This document shows positions 1 through 4,109 of a DNA stretch of 6,063 nt, one piece after another. Every line of letters starts with the position of its first letter. The stretch's first letter is position 1. Source of the stretch: Akkermansia sp. (GTDB lineage Bacteria > Verrucomicrobiota > Verrucomicrobiia > Verrucomicrobiales > Akkermansiaceae). A program made the translations under genes and the position numbers. The DNA lies in NCBI GenBank assembly GCA_020047775.1, contig JAIFNK010000024.1, forward strand, positions 1 to 6,063. Reading direction: 5' to 3'. The notes under the pieces are model-generated. The model was not told the DNA's origin. It saw only the letters and a list, made by a program, of their open reading frames with translations, and did not search any database.

Positions 1-1
1 G

Positions 2-679
2 CGGTTGCTCGACGAGGGCGGCGTGGATGTGCTGCTCGTCGGCGACTCGCTCGGCATGGTGGTGCTGGGATTCCCGGACACCACCCACGTCACGCTCGCC
101 GACATGCTGCACCATGTGGCCGCCGTCGCCCGCGCCAAGCCGCAGGCGCTGATCGTCGGAGATCTGCCGATCCATACTTACGATACGCCGGAGCAGGCCT
201 TGGAAACCGCCCGTCACCTCGTCGCCGCAGGAGCGGAGGCCGTGAAGTTGGAAGGCGGCATCCGCCAGGCGGAAAAAATCCGGGCCATCACCGACGCCGG
301 CATCCCCGTGATGGGCCACCTCGGCATGCTGCCCCAGCGAGTCCTCGAAGAAGGCGGCTATCACAAAAAAGGCAAAACCCCCGAGCAAATCGAAGCCATT
401 CGCGAGGGCGCCCAAGCCATCATCGACGCCGGAGTTTTCGCCATTGTTTTCGAATCCATCATCCCGGAGACCGCCCGGATGCTCTCGTCATCGCTGTCCG
501 TCCCCACCATCGGCATCGGCTGCGGAAATCACACCTGCGATGGCGAAGTTGCCGTGATCACCGATCTGCTCGGCTCTTACCCGTGGTTCGTCCCGCCCTT
601 CGCCAAACCCGAGGCCGACCTCGCCGGGATCACGCGGGAGGCCGTATGCCGCTACGTTTCCAGGGTGCAGGGTGTCTGA
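2..679 (+). CDS. panB: 3-methyl-2-oxobutanoate hydroxymethyltransferase (ketopantoate hydroxymethyltransferase), 5' partial
   Basis: PanB is a cytoplasmic enzyme that transfers the methylene of 5,10-methylene-tetrahydrofolate to 2-oxoisovalerate, giving ketopantoate, the first step to pantothenate and CoA. Numbering from the TTG at 5, the visible part has VGDSLGM (Asp14, equivalent to Mg ligand Asp45 of E. coli), GDLPIHTY (Asp53, like Asp84), VKLEGG (Lys81 and Glu83, like Lys112 and Glu114), GHLGMLPQ, and Glu150 in VFESI (like catalytic Glu181), then PTIGIGCGN and PPFAKPEADL near the end. All catalytic positions seem present. The frame is open to the left edge, and comparison with the E. coli protein (264 aa) suggests about 35 N-terminal residues lie outside the window; TTG at 5 is not the true start. 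One odd point: GNHTCDG has one residue more than E. coli GNVTDG. The stop is TGA at 677-679, four bases before the palindromic element. Confidence 0.96.
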   Translation, partial: RLLDEGGVDVLLVGDSLGMVVLGFPDTTHVTLADMLHHVAAVARAKPQALIVGDLPIHTYDTPEQALETARHLVAAGAEAVKLEGGIRQAEKIRAITDAGIPVMGHLGMLPQRVLEEGGYHKKGKTPEQIEAIREGAQAIIDAGVFAIVFESIIPETARMLSSSLSVPTIGIGCGNHTCDGEVAVITDLLGSYPWFVPPFAKPEADLAGITREAVCRYVSRVQGV

Positions 680-682
680 TTG

Positions 683-769
683 TGTCGGAGTGCTGGGACA
701 TGTCGCAGCTTTTCACTGGCCGACATGTCGGCCAGTCTGAAAGCTCCGACATGTCGGAGCAGTCCGACA
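683..769. repeat. Compound palindromic element: three GACATGTC-centred palindromes inside an outer 7-bp inverted repeat
   Basis: Three palindromes share the core GACATGTC: 692-709 (18 nt, one G/G mismatch at 696/705), 715-736 (22 nt, perfect) and 743-760 (18 nt, perfect). Their centres are 25 and 26 bp apart. The block is bracketed by TGTCGGA (683-689) and its exact reverse complement TCCGACA (763-769). The block is nearly symmetric about 725/726: AGCTTT (707-712) matches AAAGCT (740-745), and arm 692-712 against 740-760 has about three mismatches in 21. The transcript could therefore fold either as one long hairpin or as a cloverleaf of three hairpins on an outer stem. There is no T-run, so a simple intrinsic terminator is unlikely. 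It could be a REP/BIME-like dispersed repeat, a miniature palindromic element, or a set of operator sites. The pairing is seen directly; the role is unknown. The core occurs nowhere else in the window that I could find. Confidence 0.85.
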
Positions 770-1878
770 GCACACATTCACCTACAAGTCCCTTGCTGCT
801 CTACCTCCACATCCCGTTCTGCCACCGCGTTTGCCCGTATTGCTCGTTTTACAAGCACACGCCCGGCGACACGCCCATCGGCAGTTTTGTGGACGCCCTC
901 GCCGCTGAAGCGAAATCCCGCATCACGGAAAATCCCCGCACCCTTTACCTCGGCGGCGGCACCCCGAGCATGCTCTCGCCCGGCCACCTCACCCGGCTCT
1001 TTTCCGCGCTCCACGACACCATCGATTTCTCGAAACTCGACGAAGTCACCCTCGAAGCGAACCCCGCCACCTTCGACGCCGCCAAGGCGCGGCTCTTCCG
1101 CGAACTCGGCGTCACCCGCGTCTCGTTAGGCATCCAGTCGTTCACTCCACATGTGTTGGAAATCCTCGGCCGCGAGCACTCGGTCGCCCAGGCCAGCGAG
1201 TCCGTCGGCATCCTGCGGGACGCCGGCATCCCGTCGGTCAACATCGACCTGATGTTCTCCATCCCCGGCCAATCCAAGGACGACTGGCAGAAAACCCTGC
1301 AACACGCCGTTTCCCTGACGCCCGACCACCTCTCCGCTTACAACCTCACCTACGAGGAAGACACCGCCTTCTTCGAGTCCCTCCGCCGCGGCGAAATGCG
1401 CGAGAACGAGGACCACGACGCGGAGTTTTTCCACCTCGCCGACGAGTTGTTAACCGCCGCCGGCTTCGACCATTACGAAACTTCCAACTACGCCAAGCCC
1501 GGCCACCACTCCAGCCACAACCAAGGCTACTGGCGCGGCGAGGACTACCTCGGTCTCGGGCCGTCCGCCGTCTCCACGCTGGATGGCATTCGCTGGAAAA
1601 ACCTCCCGGACACCGCCCGCTACGTCGCCCAGGTGCGGTCGATCGGCCACGCGCTCAGCGAGTCCGAAACCCTCGATGCCGAGGCCCGCCGCCTCGAACG
1701 CATCGCCCTCGGCCTGCGCACCCGCGGCGGGATTTCGCTTGATCTCCTCAGCCCGGACGCCATCGCCCGCGCCACGAATCTCGCCGACGAGGGCCTCGCC
1801 CGCATCGAGGGAAACCAGCTCATCCTCATCCACCACGGCCGCGCCCTGGTCGATCCCATCGCCGCCGAGTTGGTCTAA
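751..1878 (+). CDS. hemW: Radical SAM protein HemW, haem chaperone (coproporphyrinogen oxidase-like)
   Basis: HemW is a cytoplasmic or membrane-associated radical-SAM protein of the HemN superfamily. In studied members it binds haem and delivers it to respiratory enzymes rather than acting as coproporphyrinogen dehydrogenase. From the ATG at 751 (375 aa; E. coli HemW is 378) I see LYLHIPFC, the 4Fe-4S motif CxxxCxxC at Cys24, Cys28 and Cys31 followed by Ser-Phe (HemN has a fourth Cys in this loop), GGGTP at 68-72, LEANP at 101-105, IDLMFSIPGQ at 165-174, YNLTYEEDT, and the HemW-type haem motif HNxxYW as HNQGYW at 256-261, followed by RGEDYLGLGPSA. The C-terminal HemW domain is complete. The start is uncertain. 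ATG 751 gives the family length but lies at the centre of a perfect palindrome with only a weak GAAAG upstream. ATG 700 is in frame, has GGAG at 687-690 nine bases upstream, and adds 17 residues. TTG 793 would also fit the domain edge. Confidence 0.95.
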   Translation: MSEQSDSTHSPTSPLLLYLHIPFCHRVCPYCSFYKHTPGDTPIGSFVDALAAEAKSRITENPRTLYLGGGTPSMLSPGHLTRLFSALHDTIDFSKLDEVTLEANPATFDAAKARLFRELGVTRVSLGIQSFTPHVLEILGREHSVAQASESVGILRDAGIPSVNIDLMFSIPGQSKDDWQKTLQHAVSLTPDHLSAYNLTYEEDTAFFESLRRGEMRENEDHDAEFFHLADELLTAAGFDHYETSNYAKPGHHSSHNQGYWRGEDYLGLGPSAVSTLDGIRWKNLPDTARYVAQVRSIGHALSESETLDAEARRLERIALGLRTRGGISLDLLSPDAIARATNLADEGLARIEGNQLILIHHGRALVDPIAAELV

Positions 1879-1884
1879 CTCAAA

Positions 1885-1928
1885 GCTGCGGGTTGCGGCG
1901 GGCTCCGATCCGCTGTAGGAACCGCAGC
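1885..1928 (+). promoter_or_regulatory. Possible stem-loop over the ribosome binding site of the DUF456 gene
   Basis: GCTGCGG at 1885-1891 is the exact reverse complement of CCGCAGC at 1922-1928. Inside lies a second small hairpin, GCGGG (1898-1902) with TCCGC (1909-1913). The best Shine-Dalgarno match of the next gene, AGGA at 1917-1920, falls in the unpaired part between the two stems. There is no T-run after the stem, so it does not look like a terminator for hemW. In a GC-rich sequence a 7-bp stem with a 30-nt loop can arise by chance; the regulatory role is a guess. Confidence 0.25.
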
Positions 1929-1940
1929 GTGTGGGAAGCA

Positions 1941-2465
1941 ATGCAATCAAACGGAGTGTGGCAAGGCGTCGGAACCGGCGCGGCGTGGCTGGTGACCATC
2001 TCCCTGCTGGTGGCCGGGGCGGTCGGCTGCGTGTTGCCGGTCCTGCCGGGGCATTTGATCATCCTCATCGCCGCCATCGCCTACCGCCTGATGATTGGCG
2101 TGGAGTCCGGCCTGCGCTGGTGGTCGTTTGCCATCCTGATCGTCCTGATGGCTGTATCCCAAGCGTTTGAGATGTTCAGCGGAGCCGCCGGGGCGAAATG
2201 GTTCGGCGGCACCCGCTGGGGAGCCATCGGCGCGATCGTCGGCAGTATCGTGGGGATGTTTTTCCTGCCCTTTGGCTTGCTGCTGGGCCCATTGATCGGC
2301 GCGTTCGTGTGTGAAATCGCGGTGGCGAGAAAGCAGAGCCACCACGCGGCATTTTCAGGCGTCGGCTCGGTCGTCGGCACGCTCGCCGGGATGGGAATCA
2401 AAATCGCCGTGGGAATTCTGATGATCGCCTGGTTCTTTCTGGATGTGTTTTTGATTGGACAATAG
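1941..2465 (+). CDS. DUF456 family small integral membrane protein
   Basis: The 174-aa product is very hydrophobic and glycine-rich. It matches the DUF456 family by its layout: an N-terminal membrane segment with GCVLPVLPGHLIILIAAIAY (about residues 26-45), a second segment near 57-75, the KWFGGTRWGAIGAIVGSIVG block (about 84-103), FFLPFGLLLGPLIGAFVCEI with small-residue spacing typical of packed helices, then a short charged loop (ARKQSHH) and a C-terminal pair of hydrophobic stretches ending in WFFLDVFLIGQ. I estimate five to six membrane spans. The molecular function of DUF456 proteins is not established. ATG 1941 has GGGA four bases upstream. GTG 1929 (four residues longer) has AGGA at 1917-1920 with a better eight-base gap and is a real alternative. 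The gene starts 62 bp after hemW and ends just before rnpB. It has no visible functional tie to its neighbours. Confidence 0.88.
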   Translation: MQSNGVWQGVGTGAAWLVTISLLVAGAVGCVLPVLPGHLIILIAAIAYRLMIGVESGLRWWSFAILIVLMAVSQAFEMFSGAAGAKWFGGTRWGAIGAIVGSIVGMFFLPFGLLLGPLIGAFVCEIAVARKQSHHAAFSGVGSVVGTLAGMGIKIAVGILMIAWFFLDVFLIGQ

Positions 2466-2490
2466 CTGGCTGCGGGCCAGTTTCGGCCCG
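2465..2490 (+). terminator. Two mutually exclusive small hairpins between the DUF456 gene and rnpB
   Basis: CTGGC (2466-2470) can pair with GCCAG (2476-2480), followed by TTT, which resembles a weak terminator for the DUF456 gene. Alternatively CGGGCC (2473-2478) pairs with GGCCCG (2485-2490), whose last base is the first base of RNase P helix P1. The two stems share bases and cannot form together. With only three T residues, terminator activity is doubtful. The segment may simply be the 5' leader of the rnpB precursor. Confidence 0.25.
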
Positions 2491-2878
2491 CCGCTCCCCG
2501 GACGGTCGCAGTTTCCGCGCAAGCGGGAGGTGAGGAAAGTCCGGACACCACAGGGCAACGCGCCTCATGAAAGTGAGGGACGGGTAACGAGAGGAACCCG
2601 GACAGACAGTGCAGCAGAAAGATACCGCCGATGGTCCGCAAGGACACAGGCAAGGGTGAAATGGTGGAGTAAGAGCCCACCGCGAATCCGGGTAACCGGA
2701 CGGCACGGCAAACCTCGCGTGGTGCAAGACAGAACAGGGGAAGGGCGGCCCGCCCGTTAATCTCCGGGTATTAGTCGCATCCTGCGCAAGCAGGGCGCCC
2801 GGCTTCGGCGGGGTGAGAGAAATGGCCGTCCAGCCTCGCAAGGGGTGGACAGAATCCGGCTTACAGGGGAGCGGCACT
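2490..2878 (+). ncRNA. rnpB: RNase P RNA, bacterial class A
   Basis: This is the catalytic RNA of ribonuclease P, which removes 5' leaders from tRNA precursors. The universal core is plain: GAGGAAAGTCCGGA (2532-2545, P4 5' side), the block from about 2610 resembling E. coli CAGTGCAACAGAGAGC followed by CCGCCGATGG, AAGGGTGAAA, GTAAGAGCCCACCG, GGCACGGCAAAC, and ACAGAATCCGGCTTA (2849-2863, P4 3' side). P1 is a perfect 10-bp helix (2490-2499 with 2866-2875) and sets the ends; the 3' end is uncertain by a few bases. P2 is 2500-2506 with 2825-2831. P3 is short with a GCAA loop (2515-2526). P6 is GGGC 2553-2556 with GCCC 2748-2751, held in the P17 loop. P12 has a GTAA loop (2687-2700), P16 is 2737-2741 with 2761-2765, P18 has a GCAA loop (2781-2794), and P19 has a UUCG loop (2798-2813). 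The L15 GGU that binds tRNA CCA is at 2767-2769. The promoter is unclear; GACAAT at 2458-2463 is a weak -10 candidate. Confidence 0.97.
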
Positions 2879-2890
2879 CCCCCTACCCTC

Positions 2891-2912
2891 CGGCCGTGCA
2901 GGGTGCACGCCG
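2891..2912 (+). terminator. Hairpin just after rnpB, possible weak terminator
   Basis: CGTGCA (2895-2900) and TGCACG (2904-2909) form a 6-bp stem with a GGG loop. CGG (2891-2893) with CCG (2910-2912) extends it across a one-base bulge at 2894. It lies 13 bases after the 3' end of rnpB, a position where a terminator is expected. No T-run follows, so intrinsic termination is not well supported; it might instead stall the precursor's 3' trimming. Confidence 0.3.
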
Positions 2913-3044
2913 CCCGCCGATCTTAAAATCATGAATGGCGGGAAAGTGAAAATACCACCTTGTCCGGCAGGTGGCGGAGGATTGCCCAACAGAAGACTGG
3001 CGCTTGCCCGCCGATTCGTCAGCATCGCCGCCGACACCCCGCAC

Positions 3045-3971
3045 ATGCTCGCCTTTTCTACATGCTGGAACAACAGCCGCCACACGGACGGCGAAACGAT
3101 GATCGAAGAGATCGTCGATCTCGGGTTTAACAACATCGAGCTGTCCCACGGGATGACCATCGCCAAGCTGCCGGGCATCATGAAAGCCCACGAGCGCGGG
3201 CTTTTCACCTGCACGGGGGTGCACAACTATTTCCCTGCGCCGGTGGAGGTGATGATCGACGCACCGGACGCCTACGAGTTCACCTCGCACCGGTCCTTCG
3301 ACCGGCAGCGGGCGATGGACATGACGCTGCGCACGCTGGACATCGCCGCGCAGTTCCAGGCGCAATACCTGGTGCTCCACATGGGCTCGGTGCCGATGAA
3401 TCCGAAAAAATGGACGCGCCCGCTCACCGAGAAGGTCGCCGCCGGCGGCCAGCACGACGCGGACTACATCAAGGCGAAACTCGCGTTCGTGAAAAAGCGC
3501 GAGAAGACCGGTCCGCTGTATTTCCACCGGGCCATCGAGGCGCTCACCACCATCGCCGGGCGGGCGGCGGAAGTGGGTGTTAAGCTGGCGATCGAGTCCC
3601 GCTCGCGCTTCGAGGACATGCCGACCGAACGGGAAATGATCGCGCTGCAGGCGCATTTCGCCGACAACCCGTGGGTCGGCTACTGGCATGATTTCGGGCA
3701 CGTCCAGCTCAAGCACAACCTCGGGCTGCTCGACCACGTCGAGTGGCTGGACACCATCTCCCACCACTTGATGGGCGGTCACGTGCATGACGTGCAATGG
3801 CCGGGACGGGACCACCGCACGCCGTTCAGCGGGACCCTGGATTATGCGGAGCTGCTGCCGTATTTCCCCGCAGGCTGCCCGTTGATCTGGGAGTTGAGCC
3901 CCTCCCAGGACGCGAGAGAAATCCGCAGCGCGCTTTTGCGGTGGAAAAACGAGTTTCCCGACCGAGCCTAA
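3045..3971 (+). CDS. Sugar phosphate isomerase/epimerase family protein (TIM barrel, AP endonuclease 2-like fold)
   Basis: The 308-aa protein fits the xylose isomerase-like TIM-barrel superfamily, which holds sugar and inositol isomerases, epimerases and some endonuclease IV-like enzymes; the substrate cannot be read from the sequence. From ATG 3045 the first strand is LAFSTCWNNSRHTDGE, then GFNNIELSHG, YLVLHMGS (His112), KLAIESRSRFEDMP (Glu184), GYWHDFGHVQL (Asp216, His219), GGHVHDVQ (His246, His248) and PLIWELSPSQ (Glu283). Glu184, Asp216/His219, His246 and Glu283 have the spacing of the family's divalent metal ligands, so the site looks intact. No signal peptide is seen; it is probably cytoplasmic. 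The frame is open back to ATG 2931, adding 38 residues, but this stretch is Gly/Pro/Arg-rich, lies before the first barrel strand and has no good ribosome site, so I prefer 3045, though that ATG too lacks a Shine-Dalgarno sequence. A hairpin (CCACCT 2955-2960 with AGGTGG 2969-2974) lies in the leader. Confidence 0.88.
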   Translation: MLAFSTCWNNSRHTDGETMIEEIVDLGFNNIELSHGMTIAKLPGIMKAHERGLFTCTGVHNYFPAPVEVMIDAPDAYEFTSHRSFDRQRAMDMTLRTLDIAAQFQAQYLVLHMGSVPMNPKKWTRPLTEKVAAGGQHDADYIKAKLAFVKKREKTGPLYFHRAIEALTTIAGRAAEVGVKLAIESRSRFEDMPTEREMIALQAHFADNPWVGYWHDFGHVQLKHNLGLLDHVEWLDTISHHLMGGHVHDVQWPGRDHRTPFSGTLDYAELLPYFPAGCPLIWELSPSQDAREIRSALLRWKNEFPDRA

Positions 3972-4109
3972 GCCCGGATTGCAACATTCCAGACAGTTCC
4001 CCCACTCCACGCCGTTCTAATGCAAGAAACCAATCCGCTGCGACCACCGGCCCCCATAAATCCCCCAAATACCCCGGCACGACGGATGCTCGACAAGCTC
4101 TTAAAAAAC

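Noticed and set aside
583..750. Extension of hemW upstream to 583, overlapping panB
   Set aside because: The extra residues are an out-of-frame reading of the panB end and of the palindromic block, and would make HemW 56 residues longer than the family norm.
692..760. CRISPR-like array, because a core repeats every 25-26 bp
   Set aside because: There are only three units, each a palindrome of different arm length, with 5-6 nt linkers rather than unique spacers, and no cas gene is in view.
680..1129. Plus-strand open frame starting in the palindromic block, rich in TCRS-like repeats
   Set aside because: The repeats are the GACATGTC elements read in another frame, and the rest is an out-of-frame reading of hemW.
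2455..2760. Open frames on both strands across rnpB
   Set aside because: The conserved RNase P RNA structure fully explains this sequence; the translated peptides resemble no protein family.
2737..2770. Possible loss of the L15 GGU motif of RNase P RNA, as reported for chlamydiae and cyanobacteria
   Set aside because: Lining up with the E. coli RNA places GGU at 2767-2769 in the expected CGGGUA context, so the CCA-binding motif is present.
2883..4010. Long minus-strand open frame (375 codons) opposite the TIM-barrel gene
   Set aside because: The + strand encodes a clear, motif-bearing protein here. In GC-rich DNA the third-position bias opens antisense frames, and the antisense product has no recognisable domain.
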